NCBI GenBank assembly: GCA_032690845.1
Contig: CM064427.1
Location: forward strand, 10,055,501 to 10,119,500
Reading direction: 5' to 3'
Source of the DNA: Eleusine coracana subsp. coracana
Taxonomy: Eukaryota > Streptophyta > Magnoliopsida > Poales > Poaceae
DNA length: 64,000 nucleotides
Translations under genes and position numbers: made by a program
Notes under the pieces: model-generated
The model's database searches: none
Told to the model about the DNA's origin: nothing
Seen by the model: the letters and a program-made list of their open reading frames with translations, nothing else
Shown: positions 22,177-32,725 of the stretch, piece by piece
How the letters are laid out: every line of letters begins with the position of its first letter
How positions within the stretch are numbered: the first letter of the stretch is position 1

Positions 22177-23282
22177 TTTTGTGTAGTACACAGAACACTT
22201 TAAAGGAGCAGGCTCTCAACAATCCTAAATGCGGTCAGAGAACTAGATCAACAAGCAGGAAGTTCGTATTATTTAATTGTGATCTTGAGATATAGTTCTC
22301 GTACTTACATGTTCGTGGCCCTGGTTAATAAATTTTGGATTCATGCACTGATATCGACAGATATATTATCGATTTTAATTATGACTGTGAAAATGATATG
22401 TGTGTACTACGATTGAGAAATACTGTGGTGATACCATGATTTTATCTAGTTTTCAACATATATTATGAGATAGTTTCAACCGGAAAAGTTATGTTTGGAG
22501 AGTTTGATTAGATAGACAACAAGAGAGCATACTTTCACTGAATGTGAACGCATGAATTTTCATTTTTTTACGTAAAAACTTCTTAGGGAATTATATTTTG
22601 AAATTGTGCATATAGAGATACATGGTTCCATTTAGTTGCATACATGTAATGAGTAATGACTTACTAGAGATAGATCGCAAAAGGGTGGCGTATCATGTAG
22701 TAAGTTGAATTGTTGAATGTGGAAGTCTTAGAAACGAGGTAGATAATAAATTACATGAGGAAGCGTGGATTTTTACTCTTCGTATATATATATACTAGCA
22801 AAATGCCCATGCGTTGCGACGGGTTTAAGAAAAATAAAACACTCTGTATGGTTAAAATAAAAAATCATTTACACAATATATTTGTTAAACATATATAGTA
22901 TTATTAATATTTTTATATGAAAGATCATATTTATATTATTGTTGATGTTTATTAGTGTACCATTTTAGATGTAGAAGCAATCATTTTCTTACTATTTTTC
23001 ATCATATTCTCATCATAAATATGTTTTTTATCTCTAATATTGACGATTTCGACATATAGTGTTGTTTGAGATGTTATAGATTTAGGTGATATAACACTAA
23101 AAAAGTTCAAAGATGAGAAGTAGCGATATGAAGCCCGACTCCGGTTTTCACATAAGCTCATGACACCTATAAAATACCTTTGTACGTACATGAAACCCAA
23201 TATGCAAGTCCAAGGTGCTGATCCAATGACTAAGGATTTCTATAAGGTTTATCGGAAAGAAAAAAAAACAATTTACGCAGTG
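22177..23282. other. Unassigned AT-rich sequence
   Basis: No gene. At about 22790-22830 lies 'ctagcaaaatgcccatgcgttgcgacgg'-type sequence (start of a dispersed repeat common in grasses; class not assigned by me). Confidence 0.4.
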
Positions 23283-24345
23283 CAGAAATAGCACTGTATT
23301 GCGTCATGGTTTTGAACTTCAAGACATGCTCCAATGGGAAAAGTATGACTACAGAAGTTGTAGATCTCGTCAAGAGCTTTCCGGAACATATATGCATCAT
23401 ATTATTTGGATTTTGGAGCTTTGAGATATAGGCTCTGCAAGTAGACGTGCGTAGAGGAGTCCAAACCAGAACAAATATTTTGCAATCTATATTTGGACAT
23501 AAAGACTTCCGAATATGTGAATCCATTGAATATCAAAGTTGTAGAACTTTTTCAGAGCTATGAGATAGAAGCCGAGTTTGTTTTATTTGGACTCCGGATG
23601 CGGGAGTTATAATTTTTGAAAGTAGGTTCTTAATATGGAAGGTATAAAACTGACTTGGATTCAATCTCTAACTTTGTGGATACGAAGTGGACGACCGCAC
23701 CTCAATTAATAAGTTGTGATGCTTAATATGGAAGGTATAAAACTAACTTGAATTCAATCTCTAACTTTATGAACACGAAGTGGGCGACCGTACCTCAATT
23801 AATAAGTTGTTGATCCAGAAACAGCACTGTATTGCGTCACGGTTTTGAACTTCAAGACGTGCTCCAATGGGAAAAGTGTGACTGCAGATCTCGTCGAGAG
23901 CTTTCCGGAACATATATTCATCATATTATTTGGACTTCGGAGCTATGAGATATAGGCCCCGTAAGGAGACATGCGTAGAGGAGTCCGAACCGGAACAAAT
24001 ATTTTTGCATCATATATTTAGACATAAAGACTTCCGAATATGTGAATCCATTAAATATCAAAGTTGTAGAACTTTTTCAGAGCTATGAGGTAGAATCCAA
24101 GTTTGTTTCATTTGGACTCTGGACGTGGGAGTTATAATTTTTGAAAGTCGGTGCTTAATATGGAAGGTATAAAATCAACTTGGATTCAATCTCTAACTTT
24201 GTGGACACGAAGTAAATGAACGCACCTCAATTAATAAGTTATGGTGTTTAATATGGAAGGTATAAAACCGACTTGAATTCAATCTCTAACTTTGTGGACA
24301 CGAAGTGAACGACCGCACCTTAATTAATAAGTTGTAGAGATAGGG
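23283..24345. repeat. Two ~530-bp tandem repeats with inner ~90-bp repeats
   Basis: Unit 1 begins at about 23283 and unit 2 at about 23816 with the same 'cagaaayagcactgtattgc' start. Each unit ends with two copies of a ~90-bp block beginning 'aatatggaaggtataaaac' (about 23630, 23720, 24158 and 24250). No coding potential. This is a hierarchical tandem duplication. Confidence 0.88.
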
Positions 24346-24698
24346 TACGGTCTTGCTGCTTAGGGGACGGGGCCAAGTTGTAGGGTAGCCAATACTCATC
24401 AGTTCTAGAAGCACAGATTTCTTTTAGATTATATATAGCACACATGTTGTTGAACTAACATGACATGTGTTAGCACATGTTCTTCGCCCCAAATGCACAA
24501 GGAACATGACTTGGAATTCATCAGCATGCATGACCTGTGTAGTTCCGAGATGAGGGTATCTCCACACCGCGCACACTACAAACATCTATATATTGGTCGG
24601 GAAATACAGAGAGAAGGTATCGGTCATCTTTATATTAAGCAATAGCAGCTTATTGCAAACTAAGTAGGAAATAGTTGGTACGTGTAGGAACAGGAATA
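24346..24698 (+). promoter_or_regulatory. Upstream region of BAHD pseudogene
   Basis: Contains a TATATAT run around 24585-24592, about 105 bp before the pseudogene ATG, the same spacing as in the intact BAHD gene downstream. No other feature is supported. Confidence 0.45.
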
Positions 24699-25198
24699 AT
24701 GGCTATGGTTAATGCCTGCAGTGATCTGCATGTGCGTGTCCTTAGCCGGAGCCTCGTCAAGGCCTCCGACACCTCCATCAAGCCACACGTACTCGCCGTC
24801 TAGAACCTTGACCTCCTCTATCAGTACATCCAACTCTCTGCGGTCACTATCTACCCCAAGCCGCCTACAGCACACTTGAAGAACGTAATCGCAATCTTCG
24901 AGTCTGGCTTGCCGTCCTTACTGAACCACTTCTACCCTTTCGCCGGCCGCCTGGTGACCAACCCGAGCTCTGGCCTGCCCGAAGTGCACTGCAACAATCA
25001 GGGCGCAGAGCTCGTGATCGGGGAGGCCGGGGTGCCCCTCGGGAGCCTACTTTTTAATTCCTGCAGTGCAATAGGAAAAGAAGTTGTAGATATGTTTACA
25101 GATGAAGAATCAGATTGTGTACTTATATATCCACTTAACGGAAATGTTGATCACAAGGAAGCTGTGAGTGGCAGCCATGATGAAGATCCTCTAGGAAG
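24699..25198 (+). pseudogene. Truncated BAHD acyltransferase fused to a foreign exon-like piece
   Basis: From the ATG at 24699 the reading matches the first ~120 residues of the BAHD gene at 25405 (VRVLSRSLVKASD, PHVLAV, FESGLPSLL, YPFAGRLVTNPSSGLPEVHC). A TAG at about 24801 breaks it right after PHVLAV. Similarity stops at 25048; the catalytic HxxxD and everything after are missing. Next comes a splice-acceptor-like tract (TTTTTAATTCCTGCAG to 25066), a 132-bp open segment (25067-25198) reading into EDPLGR, and GTAAGAG, a donor-like site. That segment has no BAHD similarity and looks like an exon from another gene. Tandem duplication followed by truncation and fusion is the simplest account. 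No function is expected. Confidence 0.82.
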
Positions 25199-25295
25199 GT
25201 AAGAGATCCCTCACACTGTAGACTCAAAGAGCATTACTAATAGCTACTCTGTATGCCTAGACCCCATAGACATTGTTCCCGATGCATGAGTTGTG

Positions 25296-25304
25296 TATAT
25301 ATAT
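25296..25304 (+). promoter_or_regulatory. TATA box of the BAHD gene
   Basis: TATATATAT, 101-109 bp upstream of the ATG at 25405, followed by a C-rich leader. The pseudogene copy has the same arrangement. Confidence 0.6.
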
Positions 25305-25404
25305 CTGCACCCCCGCGCATAATTGTTGTGTGTCTCTACACAACACAAGCAGCTGCCATATCTTGTCTTGTTGTGAAGTAAGGTAGTCGTATAGAGACGA
25401 TCGA

Positions 25405-26817
25405 ATGGGTTTATTAGCCACTATTAACAACAATGATGAGGACCTGCGCGTGCGTGTACTTAGCCGGCGCCTCATCAAGGCGTCCGACTCCTCCCTGAAG
25501 CCGCACGTCCTCGCCGTCTCTAATCTGGACCTCGTCCTGCAGTACATGCACCACTCCGCTGTGTGCATCTACCCTCCTACTACCACGCATTTCGATGACG
25601 TCGTCGCTGTCTTCGAGTCTGGCTTGCCGTCCTTGCTGAGCCCCTTCTACCCGTTCGCCGGGCGCATGGCGGCCAACCCGAGCTCTGGCCTACCTGAAGT
25701 GCACTGCAACAACCAGGGCGCGGAGCTCGTGATCGGAGAGGCCGGGGTGTCCCTGGGGAGCCTGGACTACAGCACCATGACCGCGTCGCTGCGGAAGATG
25801 CCTGTGCCTTACGGTGAGGACGACCTGGCGCTGTCGGTGCAGCTGGTGTCGTTCGCGTGCGGCGGGTTCGCTGTCGTGTCGCGCACAAGCCATTTGCTAG
25901 CCGACGGCAGCGCGCTGGCCTTGCTTGTACGTGCATGGTCTGAGCTCATTCGTTCGGGGACGCTACCGGAGTGTTTGCGGCCAGACCTTGACCGCTCGAT
26001 GTTCCGTCCCCGTGCGCCGCCCTCGTACAGCACTTCGGTAAACGAGGCGCTCACCATACTGGATGGGCGACGCCAGGTTAATGCCTTGACCACTGAGCTG
26101 AGCTTCGTCGAGCGCTTGTACTACATCAAGGCCTCGGATATCGCCTGGCTTCGAGATGCCGCGAGCAGCAGTGACGATGGTGGAAAAAAGCGCGCAACAC
26201 GCGTGCAGGCGCTGTCAGCTTACCTGTGGAAGGCCCTCGCGGGCGTCGTTGCCGGCACGGGTGAAGAGTGTTGCTCCATGGCGTGGAGGGTAAACGGACG
26301 CTGGAAGCTCAAGACGCCGGCACTCCAGGCTGCAGCGAGCAACAATTATGTTGGCAACGTTGTGGCCTTGCCGGTCCGAGAGGAGAGTGTGCAACAACTT
26401 CTGCGCATGCCGTTGCCGGATGTGGCAGCATTGGTGCAGGAGACAATCACAGAGGCGTCGTACGACGAGTATTTCCAGGAGGTGGTGGACTGGGTGGAGG
26501 ATCATAAGCAGCCGGGCAGACTTTTGGCAGAGACCGTCATGCTCGGCCTAGGGAGCCCCATGCTCAGGGTTATTGCATTAGCCTCGTTCCCTATAGACAC
26601 TGACTTCGGCTTTGCCCGCGCTGCATTTGAGATGAACATGACCACTTGTGCGGCTACGTTGTGCTCAGGGACTGTGCAGATCCTCCCGCACCCAGGGGAC
26701 GACGGGTCTTGGATCATCAGTGCCTTAGTGTGGCCGAGGCTCGCAGCCGTGCTTGAGAAAGACATCTTCAAGCCTCTCACGGCAGACTGCCTTGGATTGC
26801 TTGCTCCGCAGCTCTAG
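25405..26817 (+). CDS. BAHD acyl-CoA-dependent acyltransferase
   Basis: Intronless 470-residue ORF, the normal BAHD length. The catalytic motif HLLAD (H163, D167) is intact. The second signature reads DFGFA (residues 400-404) where most members have DFGWG, so the Trp-Gly pair is changed; this loop is structural rather than catalytic. YVGN near residue 315 matches the conserved Y-F-G-N block. These soluble cytosolic enzymes transfer an acyl group from a CoA thioester to an alcohol or amine of specialised metabolites; donor and acceptor cannot be deduced. A truncated tandem copy lies 200 bp upstream and a SABATH gene about 4.8 kb to the left. Start: ATG at 25405, matching the pseudogene N-terminus, 105 bp after a TATA box. 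No stops, GC-rich codon use typical of grass genes. Likely functional. Confidence 0.93.
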   Translation: MGLLATINNNDEDLRVRVLSRRLIKASDSSLKPHVLAVSNLDLVLQYMHHSAVCIYPPTTTHFDDVVAVFESGLPSLLSPFYPFAGRMAANPSSGLPEVHCNNQGAELVIGEAGVSLGSLDYSTMTASLRKMPVPYGEDDLALSVQLVSFACGGFAVVSRTSHLLADGSALALLVRAWSELIRSGTLPECLRPDLDRSMFRPRAPPSYSTSVNEALTILDGRRQVNALTTELSFVERLYYIKASDIAWLRDAASSSDDGGKKRATRVQALSAYLWKALAGVVAGTGEECCSMAWRVNGRWKLKTPALQAAASNNYVGNVVALPVREESVQQLLRMPLPDVAALVQETITEASYDEYFQEVVDWVEDHKQPGRLLAETVMLGLGSPMLRVIALASFPIDTDFGFARAAFEMNMTTCAATLCSGTVQILPHPGDDGSWIISALVWPRLAAVLEKDIFKPLTADCLGLLAPQL

Positions 26818-27439
26818 CGCTCTTGTGACTCATTCGATGTTCTGTCTCTACTACGCTTTACAACCTGTCGCGCCATTTATATTATTATTTGGATGATGAT
26901 GTTACTGAATAATAATCTGGCCCCACAATGGAGGACCACTGACTGCTGATGTATCTCTCTCAGGAACACCAGTGGTCTTCTGTGCTGGCTTATGTACTCT
27001 CTTGTGTAATTAATGTGAGAATATCATTTTATCTTTCCAATTCCATATACATATATATGCTGTAATGGACTGTTATATTATATATACAAGAAAAATAAGT
27101 GTCTCCGCACTAGATTAGTGTCTCTGGCCTACCTTATTATTCTGAAGCTAATTTCATTCGCTTTGTGATTGTGTGCGAGTGAACCAATTTGGACAAGGAT
27201 TTAACCACTTCTATGTAAGAAACACAAGCTATCGTCACTTGAACAATTTTATTTCTTAAAGTTTAATTTAGCAAGCCACAACTACGCCAAAAACAATCAT
27301 AGAATAAGAGGCAACTGGGCCTACTTTTAACAGGAAATTAAATGTTCTTTAACTTGCTGTGATTGATGGATTTGGAAAAGTAATCAATTTGTCAAGCTGT
27401 GGGTTTGCACATGCCACTGTAAGGCAGTTCCCTAATTAA
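26818..27439 (+). other. 3' flank of the BAHD gene
   Basis: Includes AATAATAAT-rich sequence around 26905-26920 that could serve as polyadenylation signal. No other feature is supported. Confidence 0.4.
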
Positions 27440-29760
27440 ACATGGGTTAATTAGATCTATGTCATTGAACTTTTGTCTGGTTCGAAATATGCCACTAAAT
27501 TATGTCAAACTGGCTGGACTGGTGCCATGACATTACGCCTGTTACTTGAAGCATGTCATTATGCAAAACTTTGGACCAAATTTCTCTCATGTTAGTTCTT
27601 CATTTTGCCCATCGATTTCCTCTTCATCATCTCCATGGTCGAGCGGCTCTAATGACCCAATCTCTCCACACAACTTCCATGGTCGAGCTGTTCCGATGAC
27701 CCAATCTCTCCACACAATCTCCATGATCGAGCTCATATGCAGTCTAAAGAAGCTATGTCACGGTGCTACCTCCACATATTCCTCCTGAAGCAAGCACAAG
27801 GAGCTCATGCGCGATGCTCAACCCGGGTGCTTAGCACCGAGCCATGGCCACCGCTATAAAAATTAACCTGGCACCATGAAACTCACACACACCCTCATCA
27901 ATAAGTAATCATAAAATTCCTTTGTCCACCATGATGAATATGGTCTTGCGCACATCGTCGGCTTCTTTCTCCTTTGAATCTGCGGCTATGCAAATGTAGG
28001 AGGCCTTTTCTCCCGGTAGGTCGGTCAGTATGTCCTTTCCTACCCTACAAGCATGAATTGACAGATGGTAGAGAGTCACACATTGGCCAATGTCTTGAGC
28101 AGTTGTATAGGATTAACCTATTGTTTTGGCCGCTGATATGTATTGCCACTAGCTCCATAGCTGAGAGAGTAGAAGTGAGGGAGAGAGGTAGAGAAACCAA
28201 ATGGAGACTGTGGGGTCAGACCCTTGAGTTCTCGTGAAAGATCGAGTGGACGAATAGAGAGGGAAAGAGAGTGGTAGAGACTATCTAGGTGTTAGAGACA
28301 CTAGCGCAAAAACAGCCTGTAGCGGTGGGTCAAAACCCACTATAGCGGTGGGTGGATCAGCCCACCTTACACTAACGCAGCTAAAAATAAAAGTCAGTAG
28401 CGACGGATGTCCAGAACAGAAAATAATCCACCGCTACACAAAGATTAGTAGCGACGGGTGACAACTTCACCTCCCGCTAACCATAAATCCAAAAAACAAA
28501 ACAAGGCCCGTCGGCCCACAAGAGCCCGCAACTGATCCGTCATCTCGAGCCCACCCGACGAAGAGGCCGGCCAGATCCACCGCAAGTGCTCGTGCTCGCT
28601 ATCGTCGTGCATCCCCGGGCCGGGAGGGGAGGATGGGTGGGGAGGGGAGGTTGTGACGCTTCTGTTGCCACCGTGCATCACCGTCATCATGCGCCCCTGG
28701 GTCGGGCCGTCCGCAGCACCGTCGGCAAGATCAATGCGTGGGCTACGACGTTGGCCGAGGGGAGAGGGTGGAGGATGGGACAGGAGGCGGCGGCGCTTCC
28801 GTTGCCGCTGTCGTCGTGCAGCCCTGGGCTGGGCCACTGCGCAGCGCCATTGGCCAGATCTGCTCATGGGCTATGGCCCGAGACTACAGGAGGAGGGAGG
28901 CCCGCGTCGCTGGCCCCGCGTGTCATTGATCTGGTCGGAGAGGATGTCGCCGTCCCTCCTCCCATCCCGGCGCGCCGTGGATTCGACCGGAGGAGGCCGG
29001 CCGCTGGAGGCCACCACTCCTCCCGGCCCCATGCCGCCGTGCTCCGCCTCTTGCTGCACCACCCATTGGAGATGGAGGAGGAGGTCGTCGCCCCTCTTCG
29101 CGGCCCTACGTGGCGCGGATCCAGCCAGAGAGGAGGTCGTTGACCCTCCTCCCGGCTCCGCGTGCAGAGGTGGTGGCGAGAGAGAGAGAGAGAGAGAATC
29201 GGAGGGGGAGGCGACAACAGAGAAAGAGAAGTGGGGGCGGCGGTTGTGTGGAGGGGAGTAGGGTTGCTAGTTAGGGTTTCTATTTTTATAGACTAAATGG
29301 GATGATTTTTAACCGGGATCTGTTTGTAGAGACAGTTTATATTGTAGGCCGTCGCTAAAAAATAATTTTTAGAGGCGGCCCACAATATGGTCTACCCCTA
29401 AAAATGATCTTCATTTTTAATGGTAGTTCATAAAGTGACCCGCTCTTAAAAAACGATTTTTAGAGGCGGACTATTTCACGAACCGCCACGGTAAATTATT
29501 TTACCATTGTAACGCCGGTTCTTTTTAAAAACGCTGCTACGCTAAATTTTATTCCGCCGCTAAAGGACCTTTTTGTGGTAGTGAGAAAAAAGACAAGGGT
29601 ATGTCTATCCGATACATGTAAAAATACAAGCAAAATACATACATCAATGGCATGTTTCTAATTTCAGTGAAATTATAGTGGCACCAGGCCATTATCGTAG
29701 ACTTTGCTGGTAGTTTTGTCAAAGCAAAAGTTTAATGACATAGACCTAATTCATAAATGT
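27440..29760. mobile_element. TIR DNA element carrying a nested CACTA
   Basis: Left end ACATGGGTTAATTAGATC (27440) and right end read in reverse ACATTTATGAATTAGGTC (29760) continue as matching inverted repeats of ~36 bp (GTCTATGTCATT..ACTTTTG part). Superfamily not assigned; no convincing TSD. The CACTA element 2 is inserted inside. Its own internal part (27476-28298, 29587-29724) has no ORF I can support. Confidence 0.6.
28299..29583. mobile_element. Non-autonomous CACTA element 2
   Basis: 1285 bp. Ends CACTAGCGCAAAAACAGCC and, on the other strand, CACTACCACAAAAAGGTCC. Flanked by a perfect TSD AGA (28296-28298 and 29584-29586). Subterminal 'tagcggtgggt'/'agaggcgg' repeats occur on both sides. 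The GC-rich core (about 28500-29260) gives long overlapping ORFs of low complexity that I do not support. A TATA-containing leader like that of CACTA element 1 lies near 29270-29300, minus strand. Confidence 0.88.
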
Positions 29761-30268
29761 ACTAACATCACATAAAGTACCATTCATCATTCCAGTTCTT
29801 CTATCCTCCTTCACCTATAAAATATGCACCACATTTTTCTTGCCGTCATGCATTTAGTTATTCCTATCTAGCCATTTGTTTTACCTGTTGCAACTATTTT
29901 TGTGCGTCCGGGCATGAGGTGAAGGACATAAGAAGAAAGGTGTGCCTTGACGATATGGAAGAGAAAACAAAGATGGTATCATCTATCTCAAACCTGTTTT
30001 TAGAGGGCACTGCTGTAAATTAAGACGTACTGAAAGATCGTTGTCATGCTTTGTCTATCCTGCCGTTTGCCCATTTTGCTAAAATGATTTTTGAATTTTG
30101 GTTTCTACAGTATAGTGTTTTCATAATGTTCTCAAACTAAATGTCGTTTTACACAACACCGATTCATTATAGAAACTCATTATCACACTAAACGTTGCTT
30201 TACCATCGTACTATAGGTCAGTAAATCTCTTTGCCGACTTAACATCAGTTCTTATAAGTAGTGTTTAC
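29761..30268. other. Unassigned intergenic sequence
   Basis: AT-rich; nothing recognised. Confidence 0.4.
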
Positions 30269-30277
30269 AAACTTTTA

Positions 30278-31263
30278 GGGCCAATTGCATATTGACCACA
30301 GTTTTGAAGCCTAATGGTTATATAAACCCAGATTTTCAGATTTTACATTTTGAATCCGTACCTGCAGCTTACCATGAGTTCATCTAGTGTCCATAACAGT
30401 GTTAACTTTGTTGTTAAAAGATGAAATTTTGCCCTTTGCAATTTTACCACAGTTTTGGTCTTACCATGAGTGTATCTAATTCCCCAATTTTGAAATGCAT
30501 ATTATTTATATCAGATTTTGAAAAAAAAAATTAAAAAAATTATAATCTGCACTGAATAAAATTTGACAAGTAAATTTCAATTTTGGTCGAATTCCAGATC
30601 CGGCTTGCCACGGAAATAGGTGGACAGAGAGGGAGACGATGGCAGGCACGGAGGCAGGCCAGGACGCTGCCTCAGCTCCTCCTCGAGGACGCCAGGCCGG
30701 AACCCACCTCCACTCGAGTTTTCCCGCTCCAGTGGCGGCAGCGGCAGAGGCAGCAGATGGGGTCCACTGGTGACACCGTGACACCACTCCAGCAGCAGTG
30801 GCAGAAGCGGCAGCTCGAGTAGGCTCCGACGGCGATGGCTCAAGCTCCAGCAACATCTCGTGCGATTCCAGCAGCTGCCGCTTCGGTGAGCTTCGATGGC
30901 GATGGTTTGGACGAGCTCCAGCGGCAGTGCAGACAGGGATCTAATGGCGGCAGCGCTGGTCAGGCCGGGTCGTCGGGGCGAAGCTCCGGCGCTGCAACGC
31001 CGTCCTTCGAGCTTGCCTCCCTCTGCTCGTGCCGCCGATCCAACCGCCGCCGCCGCCACCGTGCCAAGTCCTCGTGCATGCGGCCCCTCTGATTCGGAGG
31101 ATAGAACGGGAGAGGAGGATAGACACCATAAGGGTACTTTGGGCACTGCCTTCTTGTAAACGCTAGGTTCATCTTAACAGATTTATAGTAAAATTACAAA
31201 ATTTCAAAATATGAATCAAGATCACATTAGTTTTCAGAATTATGGTCAAAACGTAATTATACC
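30278..31263. mobile_element. MULE, Pack-MULE candidate
   Basis: 986 bp with long inverted ends (GGGCCAATTGCATATTGACC at left; GGTATAATTACGTTTTGACC reading in from right) and a perfect 9-bp TSD AAACTTTTA at 30269-30277 and 31264-31272, the Mutator hallmark. The middle (about 30600-31100) is strikingly GC-rich and carries the longest ORF on the minus strand (189 codons), as in Pack-MULEs that capture gene pieces. I cannot name a donor gene and find no transposase. Confidence 0.9.
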
Positions 31264-31272
31264 AAACTTTTA

Positions 31273-31559
31273 CAGACCAACATCTTCTTTACCAAGTAAC
31301 AGTCCAAGCTAGCATCCACAGATGATTGGTGCATAAAATGATCTATTTATTCGTTGGTGATAGGGATTAATACTTCGAAATTGTCCTTATTGACACTAAT
31401 ATGTAATTAATCATGAGCCACAAAAAAAATCACAAATGCAAGTATTCAATATGTACAAGAGTAAAAATTTCCGTGAATATAAATGGCTAATGATTTGAAG
31501 TATAATATGTCACGCTGATTGATCTTGAAATATATATATAACTTGTTCAAATTTGAAAC
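31273..31559. other. Unassigned intergenic sequence
   Basis: AT-rich; nothing recognised. Confidence 0.4.
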
Positions 31560-32078
31560 ATTTCAAAGTTCAAGACGTAGCTCAATTTTCACATGGGAGA
31601 GAAAGGATCATGTTGATTTTACCTTGATATATAGTGACAGACCTTCACGTGCATGATGTCACGGGTCACTATCTTAATTAATGGAACGGTTCAGGACATA
31701 ACTAAGCTCAATTTTCCACACTTGGGAGAAAGGACCCTGCTGAGTGTCCCTCGAGATATGGCGATAGTCCTTTACGTGCAGAGAGTGTTCTTGAATTAAA
31801 ACATGCATCGTGTTCCCAAAAAACACAAGGTCTCCACCAGTCACTATCTTAATCAATGATACAGTTTAAGACAAGATAAAAGGGGGGAAAGAAACATGCT
31901 GATTTTTTTTTCTCAAACCCACCCATCACGTGCACGGAGTCTTCTTGATTTAGCACGCACACTTTTATTCCTAAAAACACGGTTTCCATTGGCAATGGCG
32001 TGATTTAGGTCATGTTTGGATCTCTTCAGTTTTGAAGAAACTACTTTTTAGAAACTGAAGAGCCTCCAAACAGACAAG

Positions 32079-32725
32079 TGTAACGTCCCGTCCCTCCGAG
32101 GTCGGGCCCGCTTACATCTGGCAGCTCTCCAGTACACTTAACCTCAGAGTTCTTTCGAGATGAGCTTTCGGAAAAGAAGTTGCAACTTATTGGTATGAAT
32201 ATTTTATCAATTTTATTAAGCCTTGGGCCAGGATGTTACACTCTCATCCCCTTAGAACACCGACGTCCTCGTCGGTCAACCCCAAGTCAGGAATGTTCTC
32301 TCTTGGCCACATCCGTGTGCCTAGTGCCTACGCATGTGCCATGCCGTGTGATCACTCCAGGTCCAGACCAGCCATGCACACCATGTCTGCGCAACTGTGA
32401 CCCCACGCATCCGTGAAACCGTGAAAGTCGGCTCTGGTACCAAGTGTAACGTCCCACTCCTCCGAGGTTAGGCCTGCTTACATCTGGCAGCTCTCTAGGA
32501 CCTTAAGACTGCCCTCACAGACCAACACTAGACTTTTCTGCACACTTTATCCTCACTCATATGCACCGAGAATGACTTCCCGGTCGGTCACCCATCCCTA
32601 AATTGCTCCAGGCCAAACACGCTTAACCTCAGAGTTCTTTAGAGATGAGCTTCCGAAAAAGAAGTTGCAACTTGTTAGTATGAGTATTCTATCAATCCTA
32701 TTAAGCCCTAAGTCGGGATGTTACA
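32079..32725 (-). mobile_element. Cassandra TRIM element
   Basis: 647 bp, minus strand, perfect TSD ACAAG (32074-32078 and 32726-32730). 5' LTR 32725-32445 (281 bp) and 3' LTR 32240-32079 (162 bp, an internal deletion removing its 5S core), both with TGTAAC ends. The primer site TGGTACCAGAGC (minus, 32442-32431) is one base off the tRNA-Met type. The internal domain is about 200 bp and non-coding, as in all Cassandra elements. Confidence 0.93.
32564..32641 (-). other. 5S-rRNA-like domain in Cassandra LTR
   Basis: On the minus strand it reads GAGGTTAAGCGTGTTTGG, then GGATGGGTGACCGACCGGG, closely following the 3' half of plant 5S rRNA, including its pol III internal control region. It is a transposon part, not a ribosomal gene. 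Confidence 0.9.

Noticed and set aside
22786..22840. Helitron 5' end
   Set aside because: The conserved grass-repeat phrase is present, but no TC start or CTRR hairpin end could be matched.
28445..29261. 185- and 202-aa ORFs
   Set aside because: Low-complexity GC-rich core of a CACTA element, open in several frames.
27440..29760. Mutator element
   Set aside because: Inverted ends are clear, but no 9-bp duplication is found, so the superfamily is left open.
30577..31146. 189-aa minus-strand ORF as a gene
   Set aside because: GC-rich MULE cargo without a recognisable domain; kept only as Pack-MULE cargo.
32564..32641. 5S rRNA gene
   Set aside because: Partial and inside a Cassandra LTR with TSDs; transposon domain.
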